A stretch of 17,209 nucleotides of DNA from UBA6921 sp031363085. Its GTDB lineage: Bacteria; Pseudomonadota; Gammaproteobacteria; SG8-11. The stretch's first letter is position 1; each line of letters begins with the position of its first letter. The stretch covers positions 1 through 17,209 of the forward strand of contig JANLTU010000143.1 of assembly GCA_031363085.1 (NCBI GenBank). The letters are read 5' to 3'. This document shows, one piece after another, positions 1 through 7,403 of the stretch. Under the pieces are notes generated by a model, which saw only the letters and a program-made list of their open reading frames with translations, was not told the origin of the DNA and searched no databases. Both the position numbers and the translations under genes were made by a program.

Positions 1-1
1 C

Positions 2-865
2 CTCGCGTCCGGCGGCGCCGACGGCACGCTGCTTCTTTGGGCCGCGCAGCTGGCCGTAGCGCTCGGCTATCACTCCTTCCCCACACGACGGGTTTGCTTC
101 CTAGCGGCGCTGGGCGACGGCCGCTTCGTGTCCGGCGGTGACGACGGCACGCTGCGGTTGTGGTCGGCGGAGCAGGACACTGCGCTGCGCGAGTTCACCG
201 GGCACAAAGGTTGGGTTCGCAGCATCGCGGCGCTGGGCGACGGCCGCTTCGTGTCCGGCGGTGAGGACGGCACGCTGCGGTTGTGGTCGGCGGAGCAGGA
301 CGCCGCGCTGCGCGCGTTCACCGGGCACAAAGGTTGGGTTCTCAGCATCGCGGGGCTGGGCGACGGCCGCTTTGTGTCCGGCGGTCACGACGGCACGCTG
401 CGGCTGTGGTCGGCGGAGCAGGACGGCGCGCTGCGCGAGTTCACCGGGCACAAAGGTTGGGTTCTCAGCATCGCGGCGCTGGATCGAGACATTTTCGTCA
501 GCGGTGGCGCCGACGGCTTGCGCTGGTGGAGTCTTGCGCGCGGGGTTGGTATCCGCTGGTCGATCATACTAGGCGGCGCCGTAGTGATGACCGCCGATGA
601 CACCGGCCTGCATTTCGTCCGCTGCGACGGTTTGCTTTGGCGAACTGTCAAGACCAGCGCCGCCGCGCGCCCGTTACCCTGCGATGAGCTGTTGCACCGC
701 TACGCTCGTTTCAATGCCGAGCACCGCTGGCTGCTGCCAGTCTACGAATATCCGGAGCACTTCCGCTGGGACAACGACGAGCAACCCAAACGGCTCACCC
801 TGCCCTGGCCGGACGGCTTCGATTTTCAAGCGGTGTTGGGACGCGCGCGCGACGAGGCCGAATAA
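2..865 (+). CDS. WD40 repeat protein, C-terminal part (5' end outside window)
   Basis: The reading frame is open from base 2 to the TAA at 863-865, giving 287 residues with no start inside the window, so the N-terminus and any effector domain lie upstream. The visible part is a WD40 beta-propeller. About five blades can be seen, each with the pattern GDGRFVSGG-DGTLRLWS-ALREFTGHKGWV. The middle three blades are almost identical and the first and last are degenerate. After roughly residue 170 the repeats stop, and a non-repetitive tail of about 110 residues rich in Trp, Arg and Asp follows, which I do not recognise. WD40 propellers are protein-interaction scaffolds. Bacterial examples with nearly identical blades are often fused to signalling or conflict-type effectors, but no such domain is visible here. 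The gene converges on the minus-strand EamA gene with 46 bp between them. The fold is certain; the function is unknown. Confidence 0.85.
   Translation, partial: LASGGADGTLLLWAAQLAVALGYHSFPTRRVCFLAALGDGRFVSGGDDGTLRLWSAEQDTALREFTGHKGWVRSIAALGDGRFVSGGEDGTLRLWSAEQDAALRAFTGHKGWVLSIAGLGDGRFVSGGHDGTLRLWSAEQDGALREFTGHKGWVLSIAALDRDIFVSGGADGLRWWSLARGVGIRWSIILGGAVVMTADDTGLHFVRCDGLLWRTVKTSAAARPLPCDELLHRYARFNAEHRWLLPVYEYPEHFRWDNDEQPKRLTLPWPDGFDFQAVLGRARDEAE
110..478 (+). repeat. Three tandem 123-bp repeats encoding WD40 blades
   Basis: Three units start at 110, 233 and 356, each exactly 123 bp (41 codons). By hand comparison neighbouring units differ at about 6-7 positions, roughly 95% identity. Differences fall mostly at a few codons: the residue after the GG turn (Asp, Glu, His), the residue after EQD (Thr, Ala, Gly), the residue before FTGH (Glu, Ala), and the residue after GWV (Arg, Leu). 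Diverged copies flank the array at about 1-109 and 479-600. The near-identity implies recent expansion or gene conversion. Confidence 0.9.
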
Positions 866-911
866 TCCAAACCGACGCGCGCTGCGCAAGACCTTAGAAT
901 TTGCCCAAGAC

Positions 912-1349
912 TCAGCGCGAATTAAAAATGATGACACCCACGCCGGTAAAAATCAGCGCGGCGCCGAGCAGGATGCCGCCATTTAACGCGCTCTCGCGGA
1001 ACAGCACATAGGCGAACAACGCCACGAACAGCGGGTAGGAAATTTCTATCAGGCTGGCGAGCGTGGCGTTTTTGGCGCTGATCGACAGCAGCAGCAACGC
1101 CGAGGCGACACTGCTGGTTAGCGCAAGCGCGGCAATCGTCCATTGCTCGCTCGCCGGTAACGCACGCGCAATGGCGATATCCGCAGCGACTTGCCGATGA
1201 AAGAGCAGTGCGATGAACAGGATGGGCAACGCCGTGAGCAGCAACACCGAAACCAGCGAAATCCGTTTCAGTGCGTGGTCCAGCAACGGGTAGTGCAGGC
1301 CCCACACCATAGCGGCGGCGAAAGCGGCGAGATACCAGGGCAGATGCAT
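912..1349 (-). CDS. Small EamA/DMT-type membrane transporter (single domain)
   Basis: This gene encodes a 145-residue, strongly hydrophobic protein with about five membrane segments (roughly residues 4-21, 33-51, 70-91, 98-117 and 124-142). The N-terminal PWYLAAFAAAMVWG and the C-terminal pattern of small residues, LFRESALNGGILLGAALIFTGV, are typical of the EamA half of drug/metabolite transporters. Full-length DMT proteins carry two such halves in about 300 residues. A half-size protein would be expected to work as a dimer, as known for small DMT members. The ATG start lies 25 bp after the mltD stop, so the two genes are probably co-transcribed. No strong Shine-Dalgarno sequence is visible. 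The substrate cannot be inferred. Confidence 0.75.
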   Translation of the reverse strand: MHLPWYLAAFAAAMVWGLHYPLLDHALKRISLVSVLLLTALPILFIALLFHRQVAADIAIARALPASEQWTIAALALTSSVASALLLLSISAKNATLASLIEISYPLFVALFAYVLFRESALNGGILLGAALIFTGVGVIIFNSR

Positions 1350-1374
1350 GATGCGCTCGCGCTGCCGCTAAAAA

Positions 1375-2973
1375 CTAAGGGCGCGGGATACGGAAGCGTT
1401 GGCCGGGACGAATGATGGAGCGCTTGGTCAAGTCGTTTGAAGTCAGTAATTTTGCGACTGGAATACCATAACTGGTCGCGATTTCAATCGGCGTTTCGCC
1501 CTTGCGCACGATGTGAATAATCTCGGCGTCGGCTTCCGCGACGGTGGCTTCCGGCGCCGGCACGGCGGGCGTTGCATCGCGCGCGTCTGCGACCACTCGC
1601 AGCTTGTCGCCGAGCCGCACGACATCGTTGTCCGGCGCGCGCTTGTTAAGCACCTGCAAGTCCCCCACCTCCATGCCGTAACGCGCTGCGATTCCGAACA
1701 GCGTGTCGTGACGGCGCACGACGTGATAATTGCGCGAGGTTGCCGGGGCGATGGGGGCTGCATCCAGTTGCGGCGGTGCCGCCACCAGCACATTGGCTTG
1801 CTGCGCCTTGGCCGCCGGCAGCCACACTTCCATGCCAACCGGCAGCGGCAACTCACCACGCGCCGCGCGCCGACTCCAGGCCGGATTAAGCTCGGCCATT
1901 TGTTTGAGGCTCAGGTCATGCGTCTTGGCCAACTGACCGGCGGAAGTTTTGCGCTCCAGCACCAGCTTTTGAAGCTCCAGGGGCGCGTCGCGCTGCACCC
2001 CGCCGTCGAAATAGTCGTGCGGATTATTGGCGACGTCGCGTGCGGCCAGAAATTCGGTATAGAAATTTTTTGACGCAAAGCCAAAGCTGCGCGACTCGTA
2101 TGCGCGCACCGCCTGGGCGAAATCGTCGCCCACCAGTTTCTTTGCGCGCAGCATGCCTTCAATGCCGTGGTTGTATGAAGTCACCGCGAAGGCCCAGTTG
2201 CCCAAGGTGTCGTAGGCATGGCTCAAATAGCGCGCCGCACCGCGCGCCGACGCCACCGGATCGAGGCGTTCATCGACGGCGGCATTCATTTTCAAGAACA
2301 GGCGCCCGGCACCGCGCGTGAATTGCCACACGCCGACCGCGCCCGCCGACGAGCGCGCGCTGGTTTGAAACGACGACTCGACGTGCGGCAAAAATGCCAA
2401 GTCGGTGGGCAAGCCGGAATCGCTGAAAATGCGCCGGAAGGTGGCGTCGTAACGCCCGCTGATTTCCAGGCCGCGACGAAAACGCTCGCGCAGGCCGCGT
2501 TGCGAGCGCACCCGCTCGGCCGCGCCGGGCACAGCGTCTTCGCCGGCGACGGATTGAATGCGCTGTAGCAGTTCGCGTTCGGCATCACTGAGCACTGCCG
2601 GCGTTTTATAATGTCGAGCAAGTGCTTGCAGTTGTAGTTGCAGCGCGCTACGCCGTTCTTCGATGAGCTTTTTTTGTGCGGCGGTATAGCTGAAACCGTC
2701 GCGCGCCTCGCCCGGCAAGTCGATGACTTCGTAAATGATGCCGGGGTAGTCCATGTCGTGCAGCGCGACCTGACCCAGGCTCCAGTAACCATAAACATTG
2801 CGCCAAAAAGCAACTTGCTCGACCAAGGACTCAGGGCGGGGAAACGGATCGGGCGCTGCATCGCTGCTGGGCGGCCGCGCAATGGCGCCAGCACTGGCTG
2901 CGGACTGTGCGCTGCCGGAATAACACAGCAACAAGCCTATGAAGAACGACGCGTAACGCAGATTCATAGTCAT
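1375..2973 (-). CDS. mltD: Membrane-bound lytic murein transglycosylase D (SLT domain plus two LysM)
   Basis: The product cleaves the MurNAc-GlcNAc bond of peptidoglycan to give 1,6-anhydro products in the periplasm. With the ATG at 2971-2973 it has 532 residues. It begins with a signal sequence (MTMNLRY, then ASFFIGLLLCYSGSA); the Cys there is not in a good lipobox, unlike the E. coli lipoprotein. The lytic transglycosylase domain spans about residues 160-320, with the catalytic Glu in LPHVESSF (about Glu199) followed by SSAGAVGVWQFT and VTSYNHG. Two LysM peptidoglycan-binding modules lie at about 415-460 and 485-530. The frame extends to a GTG at 3010-3012, but that would put 13 extra residues before the signal peptide. 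I prefer the ATG, which has AGGG about 8 nt upstream. An in-frame ATG at 2965-2967 is an alternative. The gene diverges from mrcB. Confidence 0.93.
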   Translation of the reverse strand: MTMNLRYASFFIGLLLCYSGSAQSAASAGAIARPPSSDAAPDPFPRPESLVEQVAFWRNVYGYWSLGQVALHDMDYPGIIYEVIDLPGEARDGFSYTAAQKKLIEERRSALQLQLQALARHYKTPAVLSDAERELLQRIQSVAGEDAVPGAAERVRSQRGLRERFRRGLEISGRYDATFRRIFSDSGLPTDLAFLPHVESSFQTSARSSAGAVGVWQFTRGAGRLFLKMNAAVDERLDPVASARGAARYLSHAYDTLGNWAFAVTSYNHGIEGMLRAKKLVGDDFAQAVRAYESRSFGFASKNFYTEFLAARDVANNPHDYFDGGVQRDAPLELQKLVLERKTSAGQLAKTHDLSLKQMAELNPAWSRRAARGELPLPVGMEVWLPAAKAQQANVLVAAPPQLDAAPIAPATSRNYHVVRRHDTLFGIAARYGMEVGDLQVLNKRAPDNDVVRLGDKLRVVADARDATPAVPAPEATVAEADAEIIHIVRKGETPIEIATSYGIPVAKLLTSNDLTKRSIIRPGQRFRIPRP

Positions 2974-3051
2974 ATTCAACACCCTACTCAATTGACGCTC
3001 AACGGCTATCACTACTGCCTAATATAGTAGCAAGCGGGGTGTAATACTGCA

Positions 3052-3108
3052 TCGCCAATCAAGCTTTTTTAAGTTCCCGCAGACGTTGTTTTAGCAGACA
3101 ATTGGCGA
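3052..3108. promoter_or_regulatory. Divergent mltD/mrcB control region with a spaced inverted repeat
   Basis: The sequence between the two divergent cell-wall genes holds a perfect 8-bp inverted repeat: TCGCCAAT at 3052-3059 and ATTGGCGA at 3101-3108, 41 bp apart. The segment between is AT-rich with T tracts. No convincing sigma-70 promoter could be placed for mrcB; on the minus strand TATATT around 3019-3024 is a possible -10 for mltD. The repeat could bind a dimeric regulator shared by both genes, or be chance. Confidence 0.3.
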
Positions 3109-3136
3109 CTTTTTTTAATCAAGTGAAATCGCCTGA

Positions 3137-5470
3137 ATGTTCGCTTTGCAACAGTGGCTCAAAAAACTCGACCGCAAACGTGCCGCGTTTCCACACTTTT
3201 GGCGCTGGCTACTGCTGGCGCTCACGGTCATCGGCGCGCTCACCTCGTGGGCTTATGTCGCCTATCTTGACTCGGTGGTGAAAGCCAAGTTCGAAGGCAA
3301 GCGCTGGGCGTTGCCGGCGCGCGTGTATGCACGCCCGCTGGAGCTCTACCCGGGCATGAGCATGACCTCGCAACAGTTCGCGCAGGAACTGACCAGCCTG
3401 GGCTACTACGATGCGCCGACGCCGAAAATTTCCGGCAGCTATCACCGCCGCGGCAATTCGTTTTTTGTCATTACCCGCGCCGCCACATTCTGGGACGGCA
3501 AAGAGCCCTCGCTTGCGTTTCGCGCCGAGTTCAGCGACGGCGTGCTTAACAGCCTGTCACGCGCCGGCAGCAGCGCAGCGCTGAATCTGGTGCGCTTCGA
3601 TCCGATGCACATCGGCAGCATTTACCCGGCACACAATGAAGATCGCATATTAGTCAAGCTCAGCGACGTGCCGCCGTTGTTGATCAAGGCATTGCTGTCC
3701 ATTGAGGATCGTGACTTTTATGAACATCACGGCATTGCGCCCCGTGCAATGTTCCGCGCGCTGTTCGCCAACCTGCGCGCCGGCGGCACGGTGCAAGGCG
3801 GCAGTACCATCACCCAGCAACTGGTGAAGAACTTTTTTCTCAGCAACGAGCGTACTTTCACACGCAAGATCAATGAAATCATCATGGCGATGGAGCTGGA
3901 ACGACGTTACGGCAAGGCGGAAATTCTGGAAAGTTACCTCAACGAGATTTATCTGGGCCAGGACGGCGCGCGCTCCATCCACGGCTTCGGCTTGGCGAGC
4001 CAGTTTTATTTCGGCCGCCCGCTCAACGAGCTGCGCACCGAACACATTGCCTTGTTGGTGGCACTGGTCAAAGGCCCGTCGTTTTACGACCCGCGCCGCC
4101 ATCAACAACGCGCTCGCCAACGCCGCGACCTAGTATTGGACTCCATGCTCGCGCTCGGCGAAGTCAACGACAAAGAAGCCAAGCGCCTCAAGGCGGCCGA
4201 TCTTGGCATTACCAAAATCGCCGCCAGCGGCGTGACGCCGTTCCCGGCGTTTCTCGACGTGGTGCGCGATCAGCTCAAGCGCGATTATCGCGAAGCAGAT
4301 TTAACCAGCGAGGGGCTGCAAATTTTCACCACGCTCGACCCTGTGGTGCAGCGCTCCGCAGACCGCGCCATGGTCAATCAAATTCAACAAATCGAAAAAT
4401 ACAAACGCCTGCCGCAAGGGCAGTTGCAAGGCGCGGCGGTGGTGGTGAATGTCGAAGGTGCGGAGGTGCTGGCCATCGTTGGCGGACGCGATCCGAACTT
4501 CGCCGGCTTCAATCGCGCCCGCGACGCGGTGCGGCAGATCGGCTCGCTGGTGAAACCCGCAGTGTATCTCACCGCGCTGAAACATCCGCAAAACTACACG
4601 CCGGTCACGCTCATCGACGACAGCGCCGTGTCGCTCAAAGCCGGCGACGGCAAGCAATGGACGCCGGAAAACTACGATCACCAGGAACACGGCGAAGTCC
4701 CGCTGTATAAAGCGTTAGCGTATTCGTATAACCTCTCAACCGCGCGCCTGGGTTTGGCGGTGGGCTTGCCTAATATTGTCGAAACCCTGCACGCATTGGG
4801 CATCGAGCGCGAGATTGATCCCTATCCGTCGCTGTTGTTGGGCGCGGCTTCGCTCACACCGCTGGAAGTCGCGCAGATGTACCACACACTCGCCAACGGC
4901 GGTTTTCACGCGCCGTTGCGCGCGATCAATGCGGTGCTGACGGCCGATGGCCAGCCCTTGCAGCGCTTTCCGTTGTCGATCGAACGCGCCGTCGATGCGT
5001 CGTCAGTCTATGTGGTGAACACGATATTGCAGGCGGCGGTACGCGAAGGCACCGGACGCGCGCTCTATTCGATGCTGCCGGCGTCACTGGCAGTGGCCGG
5101 CAAAACCGGCACCTCCAACGATTTGCGCGACAGTTGGTTCGCCGGCTTTACCCATGACCGGCTGGCCGTCACTTGGCTTGGCATGGACGATGATCGCTCG
5201 TCCCACCTGACCGGCGCCGAGGGCGCGTTACGCGTGTGGGGCGACTTGATGAGCGGCATCAACGCGCAACCCGGCGTGTGGTCGGTGCCGGACAACGCAG
5301 AACTGGTGTGGATCGACCCGAGCAACAACCTGCGCGCCGACGCCGCCTGTGCCGGAGCGCTACAATTAGGCTTCATCGCCGGCTCCGCGCCCACAAGTTA
5401 TTCGCCGTGTGCCGGCCTGGGCGGAACGGTGGATCAAACCATCAATTGGATCAAAGGAATATTTCAGTGA
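3137..5470 (+). CDS. mrcB: Penicillin-binding protein 1B, bifunctional transglycosylase/transpeptidase
   Basis: This 777-residue class A PBP polymerises lipid II into glycan strands and crosslinks the peptides at the outer face of the inner membrane. It has a short cytoplasmic N-terminus, one membrane anchor (about 22-44) and a UB2H-like domain (about 65-155), the activator-docking module typical of PBP1b. A GT51 domain follows with EDRDFYEHHG (catalytic Glu190), GGSTITQQLVKN, RKINEIIMAMELER and ILESYLNEIYLGQ. The transpeptidase domain carries SLVK (nucleophile Ser470), SYN (530-532) and KTGTSND (656-662). All catalytic motifs are intact and the length is normal. The ATG start has only a weak upstream purine stretch. 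The stop overlaps the next gene, an LpoP-like lipoprotein, supporting a PBP plus activator pair. Confidence 0.97.
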   Translation: MFALQQWLKKLDRKRAAFPHFWRWLLLALTVIGALTSWAYVAYLDSVVKAKFEGKRWALPARVYARPLELYPGMSMTSQQFAQELTSLGYYDAPTPKISGSYHRRGNSFFVITRAATFWDGKEPSLAFRAEFSDGVLNSLSRAGSSAALNLVRFDPMHIGSIYPAHNEDRILVKLSDVPPLLIKALLSIEDRDFYEHHGIAPRAMFRALFANLRAGGTVQGGSTITQQLVKNFFLSNERTFTRKINEIIMAMELERRYGKAEILESYLNEIYLGQDGARSIHGFGLASQFYFGRPLNELRTEHIALLVALVKGPSFYDPRRHQQRARQRRDLVLDSMLALGEVNDKEAKRLKAADLGITKIAASGVTPFPAFLDVVRDQLKRDYREADLTSEGLQIFTTLDPVVQRSADRAMVNQIQQIEKYKRLPQGQLQGAAVVVNVEGAEVLAIVGGRDPNFAGFNRARDAVRQIGSLVKPAVYLTALKHPQNYTPVTLIDDSAVSLKAGDGKQWTPENYDHQEHGEVPLYKALAYSYNLSTARLGLAVGLPNIVETLHALGIEREIDPYPSLLLGAASLTPLEVAQMYHTLANGGFHAPLRAINAVLTADGQPLQRFPLSIERAVDASSVYVVNTILQAAVREGTGRALYSMLPASLAVAGKTGTSNDLRDSWFAGFTHDRLAVTWLGMDDDRSSHLTGAEGALRVWGDLMSGINAQPGVWSVPDNAELVWIDPSNNLRADAACAGALQLGFIAGSAPTSYSPCAGLGGTVDQTINWIKGIFQ

Positions 5471-5910
5471 GATACATGCTACGGCAACCGCTGTTATGGG
5501 CCATCGGCATCGTGCTGCTTGAAGTGGGCGCGTGCGCCACGATGTCGCCGTTTGATATCAATACCGCACCCTCCGCAACTGCGGAAGAGCCTCCCGCCCC
5601 CAAACTGCCGCCCGCGTACAGCGACGCGCAGACCAGCACGCACCCGGCGGTGCTCGCGCTTTTAAGCGAAGCAGCGCAGCAGGAAAGCAGCGGCGACCTG
5701 GAAGTCGCCGCCGCCAAACTCGAACGCGCCTTGCGCATCGAACCGCGCAATGCCGTACTCTGGCACCACTTGGCCGTGGTGCGCCTGCGCCAGGGCCAAA
5801 CCCAGCTCGCCGCAAGCCTCGCACAAAAATCCAACAGCTTCGCCGCGCACGACTCAGAGCTGGTGGAACGCAATCAACGCATCATTGAACAGGCGCGGGT
5901 GCGCAATTAA
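5467..5910 (+). CDS. lpoP: TPR lipoprotein, probable LpoP-type activator of PBP1b
   Basis: This gene encodes a 147-residue lipoprotein with a signal peptide ending in the lipobox VGAC (lipidated Cys23), a Pro/Ala-rich linker (about 28-58), and two TPR-like helix pairs (about 60-93 and 94-127). In Pseudomonas aeruginosa a TPR lipoprotein, LpoP, is encoded next to PBP1b and is needed to activate it from the outer membrane; the size, architecture and position here match. I chose the GTG at 5467-5469 because AAAGGAA sits about 7 nt upstream. The ATG at 5476 is in frame but its spacing to that site is too long. The GTG overlaps the mrcB stop (GTGA), so translational coupling is likely. The symbol rests on context and architecture, not on an alignment. 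Confidence 0.8.
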   Translation: MRYMLRQPLLWAIGIVLLEVGACATMSPFDINTAPSATAEEPPAPKLPPAYSDAQTSTHPAVLALLSEAAQQESSGDLEVAAAKLERALRIEPRNAVLWHHLAVVRLRQGQTQLAASLAQKSNSFAAHDSELVERNQRIIEQARVRN

Positions 5911-6017
5911 AATCGATGCGTGGCTTGAGAAGTCGTTAGAGCCGCACACGCCATCGACGAATACGCGCAAGCTCGGTTTTGTTAGGTTTGCTCGGCGCCC
6001 CATAAATCAAGCACATG

Positions 6018-6033
6018 TTGTGTATTCACACAA
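6018..6033. repeat. Short perfect palindrome TTGTGT-ATTC-ACACAA
   Basis: Six-base arms, TTGTGT (6018-6023) and ACACAA (6028-6033), flank the spacer ATTC about 110 bp after the LpoP-like gene. It could form a small hairpin or be an operator half-site pair. There is no T-run after it, so it is not a convincing intrinsic terminator. Confidence 0.4.
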
Positions 6034-6076
6034 ACACGATTTCGCACTTAATGTCGCGGTTGCCGCACAAAAATAA

Positions 6077-6229
6077 GACAACTACACAAGCCTGACCCCA
6101 TTTCCTCACGACGTGCAGGGTTTAGCGGCGGGCTACGCGTCGAGCGATGATATCCTTGAACTCACCGATCACCAGTTGTTGGTGCGTTCTGCGACCGGCC
6201 ACGAAGAAAACTGGCAGCGTGTACCCTGA
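6077..6229 (+). pseudogene. Orphan C-terminal-like reading frame remnant
   Basis: The frame is open from 6077 to TGA at 6227-6229. A GTG at 6113 would start a 38-residue peptide, with no ribosome binding site. The peptide reads as ordinary protein (GYASSDDILELTDHQLLVRS, then TGHEENWQRVP) rather than random sequence. It looks like the 3' end of a gene whose upstream part has been lost, just right of the CCTGACCCC-bearing stretch. I do not recognise the family. Confidence 0.3.
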
Positions 6230-6255
6230 TGTTCCCATAAAACGGCAAGGCTGGA

Positions 6256-6285
6256 TTGACAGACCTGCTATTTCGGGTCTACATT
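6256..6285 (+). promoter_or_regulatory. Predicted sigma-70 promoter of the first tetR gene
   Basis: A perfect -35 box TTGACA (6256-6261) is followed by an 18-bp spacer and TACATT (6280-6285) as the -10 box. The expected start near 6292 lies inside the palindromic operator at 6287-6306, giving a leader of about 28 nt. This geometry is typical of TetR autorepression. Confidence 0.6.
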
Positions 6286-6286
6286 G

Positions 6287-6306
6287 TTAGTTAGTCAAAT
6301 AACTAA
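6287..6306. promoter_or_regulatory. Palindromic operator at the first tetR gene
   Basis: The site is TTAGTTA-GTCAAA-TAACTAA, a perfect 7-bp inverted repeat with a 6-bp spacer, immediately downstream of the predicted -10 box. Its reverse complement, TTAGTTATTTGACTAACTAA, matches the site upstream of the RND exporter at 17 of 20 positions by hand count, and also resembles the site before the second tetR gene. The probable ligand is the adjacent TetR protein. Confidence 0.65.
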
Positions 6307-6319
6307 TCTGTTTCAGATG

Positions 6320-6883
6320 ATGAAAAAATCAAAAATTGATAAGCGGTCACGCCTGATCGCAGCCGCGAACAAGCTGGTTCAACAACACGGCTTCAATCAG
6401 ACCACGCTCGCGGACATTGCATTAGAAGCCAAGGTGCCGTTGGGCAATGTGTATTACTACTTCAAAACCAAGGACGAGCTCGGTCACGCCCTGATCGAGC
6501 ACCGCACGGATTGTTTCTGCAGCCAACTCAGCGAGTGGGACAAGCTGTCTGATCCCCGGAAGCGAGTATTGGCCGCAATCACGTCGGTGGCCGACAACCG
6601 TGAAATGCTTGCGCAAAGCGGTTGCCCCATCGGCAGTCTTTGTCAGGAATTACACAAGAAAGGCGGGCCGCTGGCAGATAAAGCGGCAGGCACGTTCGCG
6701 GCGCTGCTTGACTGGCTCGAAGCGCAATTTCGCCTGCTGGGCATGGGAAAAGAATCCTCCGGACACGCATTGCATCTTCTTTCGGCGCTGCAAGGCGCGA
6801 GTTTGCTGACGAACGCCTTCAATGACCCCGCGTTGACGCTGCGAGAAACCGCGCGCCTGAAGCAATGGGTTAATTCAATATGA
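6320..6883 (+). CDS. TetR-family transcriptional repressor 1 (GCPxGSLCQEL type)
   Basis: This 187-residue TetR protein has an N-terminal helix-turn-helix domain (about 8-55, with TTLADIALEAKVPLGNVYYY and FKTKDEL). Its C-terminal ligand domain contains GCPIGSLCQEL, a motif of the LmrA/YxaF and NemR-like branch. I set the start at the ATG at 6320 because the paralogue at 11615 begins at the same MKKSKIDKR position. An adjacent ATG (6317) and an in-frame TTG (6284) exist, but the TTG lies inside the promoter/operator. No clear Shine-Dalgarno sequence is present. The protein is about 75% identical to TetR2, and both keep the two Cys of GCP and LCQ. It probably binds the palindrome in its own promoter. 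Effector unknown; relatives such as NemR sense electrophiles through cysteine chemistry, so that is a possibility only. Confidence 0.92.
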   Translation: MKKSKIDKRSRLIAAANKLVQQHGFNQTTLADIALEAKVPLGNVYYYFKTKDELGHALIEHRTDCFCSQLSEWDKLSDPRKRVLAAITSVADNREMLAQSGCPIGSLCQELHKKGGPLADKAAGTFAALLDWLEAQFRLLGMGKESSGHALHLLSALQGASLLTNAFNDPALTLRETARLKQWVNSI

Positions 6884-6944
6884 ATCATCGATCACGACAG
6901 CATTGAACGCTGTTTAACTTTGCGTTGGGGTGTAAGGAAAATTC

Positions 6945-7388
6945 ATGCCGGAAGTCATTGGAATCGACCACATCTACGTTACGGTCTCGAATCTGGAGAG
7001 ATCGGAAATATTCTATGACGTTGTCATGAAGGCGTTTGGGTTCCGCAAGAATCAATTTCAAATCAATGGCGAGAAACACCTTCAATATTACAACCGCCAC
7101 TTCGGATATGTGCTGCGGCCTGCCCGATCCAGGGATTCGCATAACCCTTATGCGCCTGGGCTCCATCATTTCTGCCTGCGGGTTGAGAGCGAAGAAGATG
7201 TAAAAGAAATAGCAAGAAGACTCGGGGAGCAGAAAATTTCGGTGAGTGAGCCAAGGGTGTATCCAGAATGCGCACCGGATTATTTCGTGGTGTTTTTTTC
7301 CGATCCTGATGGAGTGCGGCTTGAGGTTACCAACTATCGACAGGAGCGGCGGCAGCGACATGACGATTGGGAAAACATTGAGTATTAA
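6945..7388 (+). CDS. VOC-superfamily (glyoxalase/dioxygenase-fold) protein
   Basis: The 147-residue protein has two beta-alpha-beta-beta-beta modules of the vicinal oxygen chelate fold. The first begins IDHIYVTVSNLERS, with a candidate metal ligand at His9. The second begins GLHHFCLRV (His74 or His75), and the C-terminal DPDGVRLEVTN supplies Glu127. The His/His/Glu set is compatible with a metal-dependent glyoxalase, epimerase, dioxygenase or thiol-transferase-like enzyme, and the sequence does not decide between them. A good ribosome binding site, AAGGAAAA, precedes the ATG. The gene lies 61 bp after tetR1 and is probably read from that promoter. With a NemR-like repressor next door, aldehyde or electrophile detoxification is a reasonable guess but not proven. 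Confidence 0.88.
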   Translation: MPEVIGIDHIYVTVSNLERSEIFYDVVMKAFGFRKNQFQINGEKHLQYYNRHFGYVLRPARSRDSHNPYAPGLHHFCLRVESEEDVKEIARRLGEQKISVSEPRVYPECAPDYFVVFFSDPDGVRLEVTNYRQERRQRHDDWENIEY

Positions 7389-7403
7389 CGACACCCTCTC
7401 CGC

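Larger units (their letters stand above)
5911..6319. other. Gene-poor junction between envelope block and accessory cluster
   Basis: This stretch of about 400 bp contains no convincing complete gene. In order it holds a palindrome (6018-6033), a CCTGACCCC-containing stretch near 6091-6099, a short orphan reading frame ending at 6229, and then the promoter and operator of the first tetR. The two sides differ: conserved housekeeping cell-wall genes to the left, accessory regulator and oxidoreductase genes to the right. It is therefore the likely left edge of an acquired segment. No att site, tRNA or transposase was seen. Confidence 0.5.

Noticed and set aside
101..451. Antisense repetitive frame across the WD40 repeats
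   Set aside because: The periodicity simply reflects the 123-bp WD40 repeat read on the other strand.
866..911. Possible bidirectional terminator between the converging WD40 and EamA genes
   Set aside because: There are GC-rich self-complementary bases (GCGCGCTGCGC) but no stable stem followed by a T-run on either strand.
5911..6283. Mobile element or integrase at the block edge
   Set aside because: No transposase or integrase frame, tRNA or terminal inverted repeats could be found; only suggestive fragments remain.
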